DNA of 64,000 nt, taken from contig NC_135258.1 of NCBI RefSeq assembly GCF_964204865.1, forward strand, positions 6,935,001 to 6,999,000, written 5' to 3'. The translations under genes were made by a program, and so were the position numbers. Each line of letters starts with the position of its first letter. The first letter of the stretch is position 1. Under the pieces are notes generated by a model. That model did no database searches and was not told where the DNA came from. It saw only the letters and a program-made list of their open reading frames with translations. Origin of the DNA: Styela clava (lineage: Eukaryota > Chordata > Ascidiacea > Stolidobranchia > Styelidae). Below, in pieces: positions 44,179-57,346 of the stretch.

Positions 44179-47100
44179 TTAATTTGACATCTGGCATAAT
44201 ACACCATGAGCTTTAAAAGAATGATGCCATTTATTCATTCCTGTGGCTCTATCCGTATCAGCATCGACAAGAAGAAAGACATTTCTGATGAACGGTTGAA
44301 GGGAATTATTGTACTTTATTGGCAATATTCCTCTCCATTTTGAAAATACATCTTGTGGTGTAGTTTTTCCTGTCTGCAAAATGAATGATAAAACCCATCA
44401 GCTGTAAGATTAATTTCAGACTTGTTTCGGTGTAAACCCGTTGTAAATATGGAAGAAAGAGGAAATTCAAATAATTATTGACACCATATAACCATGTATA
44501 CTCCTAACTAAGTTGTTAGAATTATTATTTTCAAAGTGAACGTGTATCAATTAGCCGATCAAATTTAAGTAAAAACTTTTAATGTTCATAGAATATTACC
44601 GACTACATTGGGCTTGATGAGACAGTTACAGCAGTGTTTGAAATATTTATCGAATTTGACGAAATTTTCAGTTTCTGTGCGAAATTTGAGAATAATTTAT
44701 AAAGCATTTTATGATCAGTAGTATAATAACTGTATTCGCAAAAAACATGGATATACTATGGTTTTGTCTGACTTTGAATTTATTGAAAATATTCTAAACA
44801 AATTGCATTACAGAAGCAATGTTTAATATATTAATATGTTTCCGATGAATACGTGATTTGGTAATTTAATTTACTTTTTATTAAACAATTCTTAGACAAA
44901 CAGACAGAATAAAAGTTGAAACTAAACAAATTTCGGAACCACCCCGTTATGCGATTTCAGTCCTAAAAACTTCTTCGGAACGTGGCCTCACTTTCTTAAC
45001 GTGATATCAATCGCAAACGAAAGTGGCACGTTTAATCTCATGAAGGAAATTTTCATAGAATTTAGTTAATCCTAACCATGTCATCGTTGGGTTAGGAATA
45101 GGGTAATACTAAAATAACTGAATTCACAAACCAAAATGACACCCACATTTCTTAGTGACAAAAAAAATCACACCGTTAAATCGACAGTCGTTCCAATCCA
45201 AATATATACTTGAGAGAATCCCTCCGATATCCTCGCTCGTATAGCTTCCACCAGTGCATCATATTCTTCTTTGTCTTTTATATTAGCAACGACCATATCG
45301 CGTTTCTTACAAAAAGCATCAGCCGCATCATAGTTCATCACTCTATAAGAACCTATCTCGATCCAAAATATACCTCCATCATCTTTTATGTATATTTCTT
45401 CATAAAACAAAAAATGGTTTAATTTTAACGCAATGCTCATATTCTGAAAATCTGGAAACCTATGCAGGACATTCAACCATACACTGAACGTGGATAAACA
45501 TAAATATATAATTTAAAAAATTAATCATAAACGAGACTTTTTGGATTCGAATGGATGGGAATGTAAATTCTGTGCCATTGCTTATATGTAAGCATCACAA
45601 TTTCTCTGAGAGCAATTAATCGCTTCACCAAATAAATGTTTGAAGCCACGTTTCCCAACCAATCCTCTATGGGAAATTGTGTCGTTCTTGCGGGAGGAAG
45701 TTTGCTTTATATTTACTGTGTGGTGTATCTAATATTCTTTAGGTATTCGATATTTTGAGTTTTCAAATAAGCGAAGGGTGAATTAACGGAAAAGGTTGGG
45801 AATCTCTAGTTTAAAGTATACTGGTTTCTGTAAATGTGAATATAACGTACTGAGTTTATACCAAATACTACCCATTATGACTGTTATGAAAGAAGAAACA
45901 AGTTTGAAACGATTAACGCTAAATGGAAACTTTGAGTGTTGCCCACTCTAACCATATCATGCAGTTTAGCACACTGATTAGGTTCTCAAGAATTTATTCA
46001 ATCTAAATTTTAAGACGTGGCACGAAAGAAAGACCGTTATGTAACAAACGTTTGTTATATGATGCGACAAAACTACACGGTACTTACATAATAACAGTGG
46101 TACCATAAATGAGATTCCCGATCTTTTTAATTAGATATTAAGGGTACTCCCGAAGTATGTGAACCAATATGGCAGACACCGGAACGTAGTATGTGTACTA
46201 GTGGAGGGTTAGGCCATAATTTCAGGTACAAATACTACGAGAGTCACTTGGCTAATTGCCGAATTAGTAATAGAACTAAAACAAAGTAAATGGGAATAAA
46301 ATTAAGGTCTAACCCTAACCAGGTACACACACTACGTTCCGGTGTCCGCCATCTTGGTACGCATACTCTGGAAGTACCGGTATTAAAACCTTGGGTGTCG
46401 ATGTTCGATTTGATTCCCTGCGCACCCTCCCCCAGTAAAACTGTGTAATTAACTTTTTTTTTTCAGTTTTGTATGTGGTTGTTTTTACAGATTGAAAACA
46501 ATAGAATTGACTTGAGTTGTTTTTGTATTAATTTTTATACTATTCTGCTAACGGCAGACTTAATACACGATGAGCCAACTTGAAAAACATCAAATGTCTA
46601 AGTTAGTGTACCTTTGGCAAAAGAATTCACAGCTGATTTCAAGCGATTTATATCAGTTTTCAATTCATCACCCTTTGTTTTCTCTTTACCTAATGCAGCG
46701 TGTGTCTTGTTCAGCTCTTGCTTGTTCAACTGGTGACCTGAAATAAACAATTTCTAATGTTTATATCATAGTTGCAAACTCTAAAATTAAAAATATTACT
46801 AGAACAAAAGGGCAATAATCAAATATACGGACATGGAGGCCAGAAGGGAGTAGTAGGGTAGGTAATAATTCACAGTAACAGCACGGTACCGTAGTCTCTT
46901 TGACTTCGTCTGACAAAGAAATCGCCACAACAGCAATAAAAAATCGATCTACAGGCGCATTTCATGTCCAATAATTGTCGTCTACTACCTTCTACATTTT
47001 TATTTAAGCTGGAGAACTAAAAGTCACTAAGTATTGTACCATCAGTTGCTTATCGGCTATTCAATCACAATGATTGTGAAAAGTAGACAGGGTTGTGTGT

Positions 47101-48977
47101 TCGAGTTAGTTCGGTAAAGCTTCTTCTGTATGTGTTGTTAATCTTCAAATACGTAAATTAAAATAGAGCAATGAAAAGGATTAATTCATAATTAGCATCC
47201 TTTTAGTTGCAAATATCTGGTTAGTATTATCTAATTTATAGATACAAATAGGTTAGGTGTATAATTGGTCGTATATCCCAAAAGGATTTGGTTTTTCACA
47301 AACACAGTATATACATGGACGAAGCGCAAAAGAAATCCATATTTTTCAATACAAAATTGTCAAAACTTTTATAAGCATGAAGAAAACTTAAGACCAATTA
47401 CATTCATTACTATCTTTCACATTTAACACAGATGGTTCAGACCAGTTTCCACGTCACCAATTCGAATACGGACACATTTGGATCGTTTTGCAAATTGTTG
47501 TGAAAAATTGACCTTTTTTAATGCAACTAATGGGACAATCAAATGTAAATTCTCAGTGCTTAAAGGCGGCAAGAGGCTATTTCTTTTATTGTTCCAAATT
47601 TTCTCCGAGCTTTTGTATATCACATAAGAGAAACTCTTTAATATGACTTTCAGTTCCATATGTTTGGCATTGCTCTTTCGTTTTAGAAAGTATCAGTTAG
47701 AAAGTCAAGTAAACTTAGACTCACGAATAACTAATCCCAATATCAATCCAAGGCCAACGAGAATTAGTGAAACTTTCAACACGGTTACTAGAGGAAGTTT
47801 TCTGCAGCTGTTGCTTAATCCTGCAGAATGAACAGAATCGTTATATGGACTATATGTAAAAAGAACAATTGTACAACATAACAAACACGGGGATGGCTAA
47901 TATATTGATATTGATATATTGCTAATATATTGAAGTCTTTTTTTCTTGTCTACTTCCTACTTCGGATTCGTATGTGGGCGTTGCCGTAGGAATACTTGAA
48001 CTAGATAGTATTAAATAAGGATAACGCGGAAAACATTATGTTATTCCTATTTAATATTATTCAATATAATAAAGAGATTTATTTACAGTTGTATAAATAG
48101 TACGAAATCGCTATGAAAAATAAACAAAGCAATGTGAATAGATAACAACTGATTACCTGCTTATATATAACTTAATTTCGACTGTCAACTGTCGACTTTA
48201 GGAGGCTGCGCAAATATTTTAGCGCAGTTGAGTAAGTAAATTTTATTTCCTGAATTAAGAAGTCTTTAATTTGACTTTGTTCTGACATTTGATAGAAAAT
48301 ATTTCCAATCAAATGACACCAATACACAAAGTGTGGATCGTTTTGCTAAATTCTTGTTGTTGTTATTGTTGAAACAAGCGTTCATCTCTGAAGCTCATTT
48401 CAATTTTATTTTGAATGATATGGAACTTGAAATTTTAATCAAATTATTGCTAACCATACGGATATGGCGCAGCATCGTGACATCACGTGTTTGTCATTAT
48501 TCGACTGCTAGTGCTCAACTACGGCCTTACCGCACTGGTACCGATGCGGATCGCTTCGACGATGTGACCTAATTTGCAATTTTGATTTGAAGTTTTTGAA
48601 AAATCAGATTGCGGGTTTCAGTATATGTCGCATAGGCTACTCGCACTGTTGTTAGTCATTGCGCCTTTGTCAACTTAGTGAGCATAGCTCTCTTGTTTTT
48701 CGACGCAAAGTTGACGTTTCGTTGTCCTGGTTACGTAAGCGATCCCACGCACAAGACTGTCAAACCAAATAATACGAGTTAAACCTGCATCAAAGTGTTT
48801 ACCTTGTTCTCCATTTTCATCGTGTATCTCGCCGTCTAATCTACGTCTCTGTGAAGGATCTACAAGGATAAATAATTCTTTATTACGTAAGTGAAAGGAA
48901 TCGTTACATTACTGTTCAAATGGATACTTCATACCTGCTTTGTTTATATCTTCTGGTGCAGATTTTCCGTTGTCCAT
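44179..48977 (-). CDS. Type II membrane C-type lectin, copy 1, 6 exons
   Basis: The exons in transcription order are 48935-48977, 48803-48859, 47725-47820, 46612-46737, 45174-45397 and 44179-44373. Phases are consistent, giving 246 aa. The start is MDNGKSAPEDIN. A hydrophilic cytoplasmic N-terminus (1-40) is followed by a transmembrane helix (about 44-65, VSLILVGLGLILGLVI), a charged heptad-like stalk (66-107) and a C-type lectin domain (about 110-246). Cys137 and Cys242 fit the conserved outer disulfide. The inner cysteine pair and EPN/QPD calcium motifs are not seen, so sugar binding by the usual site is doubtful. The exon 5 acceptor could also lie 15 nt inward; the outer one works in both gene copies. 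It resembles vertebrate NK-type lectin architecture; orthology is not claimed. Confidence 0.85.
46141..46378. repeat. Foldback element, copy 1
   Basis: Inverted arms of about 55 bp (GACACCGGAACGTAGTATGT and its complement ACACTACGTTCCGGTGTC) are separated by about 100 bp and flanked by GGGTACTCC / GGAAGTACC. It is a MITE-like hairpin in intron 4 of lectin copy 1, with the counterpart at 60505-60745. Confidence 0.75.
46380..46450. repeat. Dispersed repeat fragment
   Basis: ACCTTGGGTGTCGATGTTCG ... CCCCCAGTAAAACTGTG is shared with 60752-60822 (the tandem copy) and, diverged, with 9505-9575 near the nested hAT cluster. It is therefore a dispersed family rather than part of the lectin duplication only. 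Confidence 0.6.
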
Positions 48978-49799
48978 TCTCTAATCTCAGTAGTAAACAT
49001 ATCAGTCAAAACGACAATTTCGTAAAATAGACAAATTTCTAAAACCAATCAATCAATCATTTATTTGTCATCACAAAAACAAGTTCAAATGGAAACGGAT
49101 ACAATAAATAAATGGGACCTAAGGAGGTCTTTAAGCAGCGATAAAGTATATATATGTTATTTGTACTAGATGTTGGAACAATGGCAAGATGTGAGACTTC
49201 AACCAATTCACCTAGAGGTCCTGAGCATTCCTATTTCTAAACAAGTATATTTTGTTCATCTACTTATTTTTTTTTCACAGTTCGAGCTTATAGCCTAAAT
49301 TTCATTTTGTATGTTTTGTCTCTTATCAAGATTTTTATTTGAACATTTCCACTTTTTCAACTCTCGATGATAAAACCATGGCGGCAAATCATTCCAATTC
49401 AAAAACAAATTAGGGCTGATTTTCACTTCATCATTCTGTCAAATATTTAACTTATATCATGGAAATCTCACTAGAGCCACAGTTCGACATACGAACATTA
49501 GGTGGTTATATATTCAACAAACGGCTGCATAAACCAGGTATAAATACCCCACTGTTCCATCTGCACGGACTCTAACAAATAAATAAGTTTGCATTTGCAG
49601 TCTGTTAAGAACAGAAAATAATAATAATTTAAAGCGAAAGTTATTTTATATTTTATACCATTTATTACTGACGTTCGATTTATAATAGATTTAATGATAT
49701 AAAATTGGTTTGGATTATCACAAGACGTTCAATACACAAAGATGGATATTCTATATATTATGTTATGGTTTAAACGAGCGAAAAAACTAACGGCTAAAA

Positions 49800-50770
49800 A
49801 CTAATTACTGTATAAAGAATTTAAACGGCCCTGTTCTGAAGCACTTTAATTCTATGCGGATGCGGACCCCCACTCTGCAATTGCGTATTGAATTTAGGAT
49901 TGGAAAGTGAAAAATATACCATTTTGAGAGTAGATGTACCAACATAATGTCGAAGTTTACTCAATTTCCCTACAGAACGAAAAAGTTTGTTACGAATATC
50001 ATTAACATGGATATGGACATCCCAACGTAAACGATTGTCTATATTCAGTCCCAGATATTTGTAGGAAAGGACAAATTCTAACTTTGTCCCATTGATGTTG
50101 ATAAAAATTAGAATCACTTGGGGCTATATTTAGGGCATATGTAAACATCTTGAACTTGTTTATAATGATTGTTGGCTTGTTACAAATCATCCATTCAATA
50201 ATCTTTTCCATTTCAATATTTACATGTTTTCCAGGGTTGTCATGGATTTTGCACCATCAAGCAGACCGTTGTAATCAGCGAATAATTTAGTCAGTAGACC
50301 AGAGCAATTGGAACTATCATTGATAAATAAAATAAAAAGACAAGGGACCAGGATAACTGGACAATTTCTGTTTCGACAGGAATTACCTCAGGACGGTTAG
50401 TGTCAATTTCTACATATTGCTTTCTACATGTTAGGTAGTCTTTGAAAAGGTTGTTTGCACATCCACGGATACCATAATGATTGAGCTTATGAAGAAGTAT
50501 ATCATGAATAACATTGTCGAAAGCCTTTTTTAGATCTAAAAAAATACATCATATAATGATCTCCGTTTTCGATTTTTTTGTAGATGTATTCAACGAAGTC
50601 AAGATTTGCATGATTGTTCTGGAAACCAAATTGGTATTTATTGATGAGCTTGTGATTTTAACAAAGATTAATTAACCTGCAATATAAAAAATTCTCAAAG
50701 ATAATAGCGATAGCTGGCAAAATAGAAATTTGTCTATAATTTGACGGTTTATTTTGCTCAGGTTTTGTTC
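49800..50770 (-). pseudogene. Non-LTR retrotransposon reverse transcriptase remnant
   Basis: On the minus strand, from about 50770 down, frames read FGFQNNHA, FLDLKKAFDNVIH, HYGIRGC, LFILFIND and FADY (the position of the catalytic Y/FADD). After frameshifts come YLGLNIDNRLRW and SVGKLSKLRHYVG. This order matches the palm and thumb of jockey/CR1-like non-LTR reverse transcriptases. Frameshifts, missing N-terminal parts and the altered FADD show it is dead. Confidence 0.85.
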
Positions 50771-51534
50771 CAAATTTATCTTTTGGTAGGCTTATTCAAT
50801 AACAAAAACAAACACACATTTACTCAGATTAGGGTTACTCGAATATTCGGTGTGATGGGTGCGAATTCTTTTCGCGGCATAACAAGTCCAGCCGTGGTTC
50901 AATGTTTGTTAATGCAGGCCCGAATGAAGATGAATTACGATGTCTGGCCACCGACTGCATGATCTCTCGCCGGCATTGTTACTCACTTTTAATGATCAAA
51001 TTTAGCGCAAGGCAGCAGTTCGTGTGATGCCATATTATCAGGGAAATAACTCACGACGCACCTACAACGAAAAAAGGCTGCTTTCAAATAAAATGCATAT
51101 TTGTCATCGTTAATGTGTACTTTATGCCTTCTAAAGTTTATAAACATGTATGCCTATTGAATAAAGTCAAAAAGCTAGTTTCTCTTCCTTATATCTGCCT
51201 GGTTTCGCTAAACTCAGTTCAGCAAATGAATAAACTGCAGCCTACGAAATTGCAGCAAGTAGGGTTTACATCTAATATTACGTAACATTGGACCCTACCT
51301 AACAAAAAGTAAACAATATAGAAAAGCAATAAAATGAATTTATTGATTCATGTACACATCATTTACAACAATGAAAAACAATAAAACATTTAGAATAAAG
51401 AAAATATGGAATATATTTAATCATATATTAGTTAATATTTAACACAAATTTCGAGACGCACTTAGCTAATCGCTTTCGGGAACCGATGGCTTAACGAGTA
51501 AACCAGGCATTGTTATGCAAGCGCGGTGATTCTA
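50771..51534. other. Intergenic, nothing recognised
   Basis: This is AT-rich sequence between the retrotransposon remnant and the MITE. No motif, tRNA or repeat end was identified. Confidence 0.5.
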
Positions 51535-51840
51535 CCGTATTTTCCTGTAAATAATACCTAGCATGAATTTTAAAAAATATTTTAATATGAGCCCTTCCCA
51601 TATAGTAGGAATTTTTTTTTACCTAGTCGATGACAAGAAATCTTTCATACTCGTGTTAAATGTTTAATAATCTATGTTTAGAAGTTATTTTAAATAAAAA
51701 CGTGTTATTTATAAACGGAAATCGGTTTTCATATTTTGTATAATCAAAAATCTCGTAATTCTCTACTTTTTAGTTTTTTTTTTTGAAAAAGGAAATTAAA
51801 GACACTGTCTCATTTTCTCATTTTTTGGGAAACACGATAT
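51535..51840. mobile_element. MITE related to 5165-5393
   Basis: The left end is TACCGTATTTTCCTG and the right end TTTTGGGAAACACGAT. Internal words such as AATATGAGCCCTTCCC and ACCTAGTCGATGACAAG match the 5165-5393 copy. It is about 300 bp and non-coding. Confidence 0.6.
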
Positions 51841-51939
51841 ATTGATTTATTCACTCAGAATCGTGAGGTTTTTGTTTTACACTAGAATCAAAAGTCCGAA
51901 ATAGTATAATAGATGAAGTACTTGTGTAAAATTAGTGTT

Positions 51940-52015
51940 CTCTTTGCGGCCCCTGAAATTCGTTTCGCGGCCCTTTGCGGGGCCGCGGCCCCTAGTTTGG
52001 GGAACAACTGGGCTA
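51940..52015. mobile_element. hAT right-end remnant
   Basis: GCGGCCCC-rich sequence ends CTAGTTTGGGGAACAACTG, a typical hAT right terminus. No partner left end is visible. Confidence 0.45.
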
Positions 52016-54278
52016 GACCACTTCATTCCCCAAATTAGAGCCTATTATTGCCAAATTATAGTCCAGAGTGTAATAAGTAATTAAAGTTACCGGTAACAGT
52101 AAAATTACTATAATTAGGTAAGTTAGGATATGGAAATAAATTGGTTACAAAGGGTGTTAGTGAGGTTTTTTAATTCTTGGGTATTGATTTCAGACAAGGA
52201 AATAGGAATAAGATTGTTATTTCACAGGATATCGGAGTCTTTGTTTGATTTTTTCCTTATGTGTTTTCTTCATTTAATCACTTTGAAGTAACCTGAAAAA
52301 TAAAATAAAACTGCGAGTGGATGTTACAATGATTGGGTGAAGGGGAACGCGCTGAACTATTTATTACAGGCAAAAATAATTGTTTAATTAAATGGGATGT
52401 ATTGTCATTATATAGCGATGGATAGACGATCTATGATGACATTCTGCTTGGGACAGAGAAAAATTATGGCGTACTTGCACCTTCTATTATTGTGTTAAAA
52501 GCCTGTCATAATGAGAAGGGTATGTGGCTTTATTTTAATATATTATCAATGTGAAGGATGATGTTTCCGTGTCATGGCCAAAGCGTTAAAATCAAATGGC
52601 AACTTCGTTGTCCCGGAGTACGTCGTCCAAATGACGATCTAATAAATAAAGCTGCCGGCACCAATATGTGCTTCCGAACGTGCACATTACACGTTTTGCA
52701 CTGTACACAATTGAGCAGTGACACGTTTCGTAATGACGTTTAACATTAAATCTCTTAATAACTGCTGTGCTCACTTGGTATACCAAGCAAACTAGTTTCG
52801 AAATGCACGAGAATTAAAGAATATTTTTCCGTCCTAGCACTTTGGAATATTTCCCAGACATTTTTATATTTTAAAAATCAACATAAACTTAACTTGTAAT
52901 TACAACCAGCGATGGGACGTTCATCAAGTAAACGATCTCCAGCTAATGCTACAAAACAAGCAACGTACAGCCTCACTTGCTACCGCATCAATCCGTGCGG
53001 AGACAATAAACTCAGGATCAATTTTGTTTTATGCATTAAAAGTCTGGTCGGTCGAAGCCCGCAAAAATTAGTTCGCGGTCCGCTGTTTATCGACCCCTGC
53101 TTTATATCAATAAACAGTGGTATTGCTAAATTAGGAAGTAGGGTGGCCTTGAGGAAAGTCTTGATATACTGAAGAATGAACGAAATTTGAACTTGCACCA
53201 GGAGACCGACTGTGCTAAGGGGCGATTAGTAATAAATGTGGAGAACAGCAGTGGTAACAACCGTGTCCGGAAAATTCGCCGTAGGAAATTTCGCTGCATA
53301 GGAAAAATCGCATTTTGCTGTAAAGTATATGTAAATAAAACAGTTAGGTTCATAGGGCTAGGTGCGCTCTTAAATAACGAATCTTTTTTGGATAAGGCGA
53401 TTTTCATAAGGCTAATTTTCCTAGAACCAATAAACCAACTGGCGTAGGAACACTGTCACACTAAGGTGATGCGTATACAATTAATATATCAAGAGTTATA
53501 AAATATTATGTTGAGATCTTGGAATACTGGAGCACAGCCGATGTGATCGAAATGATGCAATTTGTATATGTAGCAAATTTATTATATTCAGAAAATCTCC
53601 CAGGGGCGAGGTGAAAGATTATCGCATCTATAAATCAGAGTAATAAGGGTGCAAAATATAATTGGAGTAAATCACGATAGCATGACATAAGTCAAGGGGC
53701 CCGCCTCATAAAGTCTGTAAGAATACTTTTTAAATTAATATATATGCTTAAGTATTTTTTGTGATTTTGGTGTGATTATTCCTGCCATCTATCTACATTC
53801 AAACGCCGGTTCTTATTATTCCGTATGTGTCAAGTCTTGTGCCCTGGTGGACATTCGACGTTCGTTTTTTTTTTCATTTCTCGCAGAACTGTGCGTTCTG
53901 TTCTACGAACTCGAAAGATATTGTGCGAATGTGTTGCCTTTGATTGAGCAATAGAATGAGCGCTAAGATTTGAAAATAACAAATCTGTTTAAGGTATGTA
54001 TTGGAGCCGAGGCTCTTTGTTTCGAATTCCATATTTCAACTTTTGGCTCGTTGCTATTATTTGAAAGAGTTTCGGCTTCATTCTGCCACCGGATGGCAAA
54101 AAAACTCGTTGTATATCACATAACATATTTGAGCACAATTAATCGTATTTTACGTTAACGACAGATTAATCAATTGAAATCGCAAATTTTGCACATATCG
54201 TTTTTATTGTTGAGAACGCCCATCCCAACATTTAGCATAGAACTTTCATTCATGATGCGCAATCAATTGTCACAAACC

Positions 54279-54444
54279 ATACTTACCTGACGAGGCAGTC
54301 AACCGCGATCACGAAGGCGGTTCTGCCTATAGGCGAGGTTTAGTCATTGCACCCGGACTAAATTGACCCTAGCAATTATCCCCAATGTGGATAACTCGGT
54401 CGTGTAATTTCTGCTGCTACTGGGGACTGCGTTTGCGCTATCCC
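54279..54444 (+). ncRNA. RNU1: U1 spliceosomal snRNA
   Basis: The RNA begins with ATACTTACCTG, which pairs with 5' splice sites. Stem-loop I has GGCAG/CTGCC and AACCGC/GCGGTT helices around the U1-70K loop GATCACGAAG. Stem-loop II carries the U1A-binding ATTGCAC. Stem-loop III is ATTATCC/GGATAA-like. The Sm site is AATTTCTG, followed by a terminal stem-loop with GCGTTTGCGC. Its length (166 nt) matches the usual 164-165 nt. Position and structure leave little doubt on identity; whether this copy is expressed is unknown. No PSE can be assigned with confidence upstream. Confidence 0.95.
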
Positions 54445-54504
54445 TTTTAACTCGGTCGTGTAATTTCTGCTGCTACTGGGGACTGCGTTTGCGCTATCCC
54501 TTTT
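54393..54504 (+). repeat. 56-bp tandem duplication of the U1 3' module
   Basis: Units 54393-54448 and 54449-54504 are identical. Each contains AACTCGGTCG, the Sm site AATTTCTG and the complete terminal stem-loop plus TTTT. The second unit lies immediately downstream of the mature U1 3' end. Confidence 0.95.
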
Positions 54505-55381
54505 GTATATTTGCTCCCTACTTATATCCTGTTGGCTTACGAGTTAGGTCAATGAGCGGCCATGCTGCTTTCATTGGTTGTGGCCGTCGGAATCCTTGTT
54601 TGGGATGTTATATTTCACATGACCAATCTCACAATCCATTTATTGATATTAGTCCATGACATGCCTTGCCATTATCTAAGTTGTCCCATTATCCAACCGT
54701 CTCTAGATTTTTTCTTTATTTGCAGTTTGACATTCATATTGTGTTGGTGCGATCATTGGGGACGAACGCTGAGCGCAATAATAGGAATGAATTTTGAGCC
54801 AAAATTTGCAAATTAATTCCACTCTGATTGCTTTCTTTCATATAAGCTTTGATCGTCTTTATCGCCAACGTAAAATAAAGTCAACAATAACTTTGTTACT
54901 GGCTCCGGGACTCGTTGTCTTTTTATGTTATGTTTGCGTTAAACAAGATTTCGGAAATATCGTCACTGCGTATCCGTCAATAATTCTGAGAAATTTGACT
55001 TGATGGCATTGCTACATATTCAAATTAGTATATATATATATTCATTCAGAAATCTTTGTAATGTTACTACATTAATTAAATACTTGTATTTTACGAAACG
55101 ACCCACTAAAACTTGATATTCCTGAGACATTCGCGCACATAATGCTGATTTAAACATTGATACAGTATCATAGCCACTGAAAATGAAGGAATAAAAACAC
55201 TTCAACGCAAATATAACACCTAATTTTGACGTCTTTGTTTGTTAGTGGAAACTGTGTGTATATTCTCGTGTGGTCGTCACAAATCCGCAAGCGTGTTGTG
55301 TAATGATTGATTCTTTGATTCGGCGGCCCGCGAGTGTCATATCCACGACCCGTCTCACCAGATATTGGAATAGTAAACTGT

Positions 55382-56739
55382 AAATACGAAATTATTTTTG
55401 TCATTCTGCGAATTAGACAAATCTGAGATGAATTCTAGAATTTTGAAAGTACTGTATATTAAAGGTGAGTACCGTATGAATTACATAGCTAAGTTAATAC
55501 CAATTACTTAGAGAAATAATAATTAGTAGAGTTTAACTTAAGTATAGATAAATGTTATCATATTCACCAGAATACAAAATTGATTATGTTTAAATCAAGT
55601 TTTTATTGTGGATACAGAGACAGTCGTCAGAGCCAATATTCACGAAAAATTTTGATACTACCTAAATCGATGTTTCAATGTTCCCTGCCATCCCGGCATG
55701 AGACTTATGTACAATATAAATATGGCTCTAATATGATTGGTCAGTAAGAGTTAACATTCTTTATGTACACGTCTTATTATGGACTTAACTCAAAACAAAA
55801 CCAATAAGACATTTTCGCGCCTTTTTCAAGCATGATATAGGCTTGTCCGAGTGTTTTTGTACCCGGGTATGTGCGTCACTCTTTTTTGGCATATTTCCAA
55901 TTTTACGAGTTTTATATCTGTAAATATTTGAAAGCTAAGAAACATACAAAGGAATACGTTATTACTTGAAAGTAATTTGCGCGGCCGAGCGCTCATTTTC
56001 CTCGAGTAAACACGCCTAATAATTACCCGCACAATAATAAACAAACAAGAACTGCGTTGAACTGCGTTGACTTCACAAACATACCGCTTCGTCACTCGGC
56101 AGCTGTTTGCGCTACACCATTGCCTGTGGTATCATTTGTTAGGAAAACAAACAGCGAAACGACTATTACGCTTGCGAGAGAGTGCCGTTGTCATAAGTAA
56201 CGGTTCAACGGCCATAAAGAAGAAAGGTTCGAATGTTTGTTTACTATCGTCGATGAATTTTCTCACGTACGCAAAATTTCGTACATGGAGCGGTCCATTA
56301 GCGACCTCTTGCGTATAGAAAACAATAATACGATTCAAACAAGCCTTCAATGGCCTTTCAAGCCATCTTGGTTAGGTGACAAATGCTAATTGAGAATATT
56401 TTAAAAATTTGACTAGGGAGTGGCGAGATAAGGAGATATGAATGACATAATAAATATAACTTCGGAATACGGTTTATTGGTCGCTTACTACAAGAGAGAA
56501 AAAGTGGAACACTAGATGTTTTCAAGAATGATTTCATACTTCACTCTGAAAAAGTGAAAGTCTTCAACTCTGTATACTTCAACTGTATAAGCAGTTTAAT
56601 TGAATTCTAGTTGAATTGAATAGAATAGTAATTTTCACTCTTGCTACAGCATCCTTGCGTTATACTCATACGAATCCACCAGTGCAAAGGTATATAAAGA
56701 GCAAGGAAAGGTAGTTAATTTCACGCAACCCCAACTGTT
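55382..56739. other. Intergenic, no gene recognised
   Basis: This is AT-rich sequence between the repeat block and the second lectin block. It has open frames on both strands near 55826-56350 without recognisable domains. From about 56450 a TTTATTGGTC-containing stretch is repeated at 56760, marking the entry to the lectin duplication. Confidence 0.45.
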
Positions 56740-57346
56740 AGTTAGGAAATATAATTTCGGAATACGGTTTATTGGTCATTTACTAAAAGGGAGAAAAAGT
56801 GAAACACTAGATGTTTTATGAGGGATTTCATACTTGAGCTCTGAACAAGGTTGTATAACAGCAGAAAGCTATGTATAAACTAGTTATAGATAACCCATTG
56901 TTGCATCTGCACGTCTCATTAAACTTCATGAATTGCATTCAAATAATAATAGGAAATTAAAGTGAAAGTTATTTATTTCAATTGTTCAACTTGTGAATTT
57001 GACGAAAAAAGGGGGTTTATTCTGTAGTAATGGTTAATTAGAAATAAGTTAACGGTGTCGGCTCAATGGCCACGTTTCTAAATTTAAGTGAAAATGAAAA
57101 TTTCTCATTTGCCATTTTGCGCTTGAATTTGAAAAAAGGATATATCTATATACAAAACTTGAAAACGAAAACTTGCCTGGAATGCATATATATATATATA
57201 TGAGCCAAACATAATCAAAATTTTAAGAACACGAACTTAAAGGCCATCATTACAAAATTTATATATTTGAACAAAATCCATAAATTTACATCGCAGTTCT
57301 TAGGTTGACTTGATACATAGCATTCATAGAATAAGTATTATTAAAA

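Larger units (their letters stand above)
43440..49800. repeat. Lectin gene duplication block, copy 1
   Basis: It is collinear with 56740-64000. The part from about 45500 to the end is nearly identical to 59870-64000 (offset 14.27-14.37 kb), including introns and small repeats. The part from 43440 to 45470, holding the lectin domain exons, is much more diverged and has a different offset (13.17 kb) because copy 2 has extra sequence at about 58080-59350. Confidence 0.9.
52461..55381. repeat. Large repeat block, copy 2
   Basis: It is collinear with 25718-29775. It starts inside the MITE (52461-53099 corresponds to the right 85 percent of 25617-26354) and shows the uninterrupted CACTAAGG site at 53459-53466. 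It carries an extra segment of about 1 kb (about 53785-54818) with the U1 snRNA gene. Confidence 0.8.

Noticed and set aside
48333-48572. Hydrophobic leucine-rich open frame on +, also at 62679-62912
   Set aside because: It lies in an intron of the lectin genes on the opposite strand. Conservation is explained by the recent duplication, and the frame has an indel between copies with no domain.
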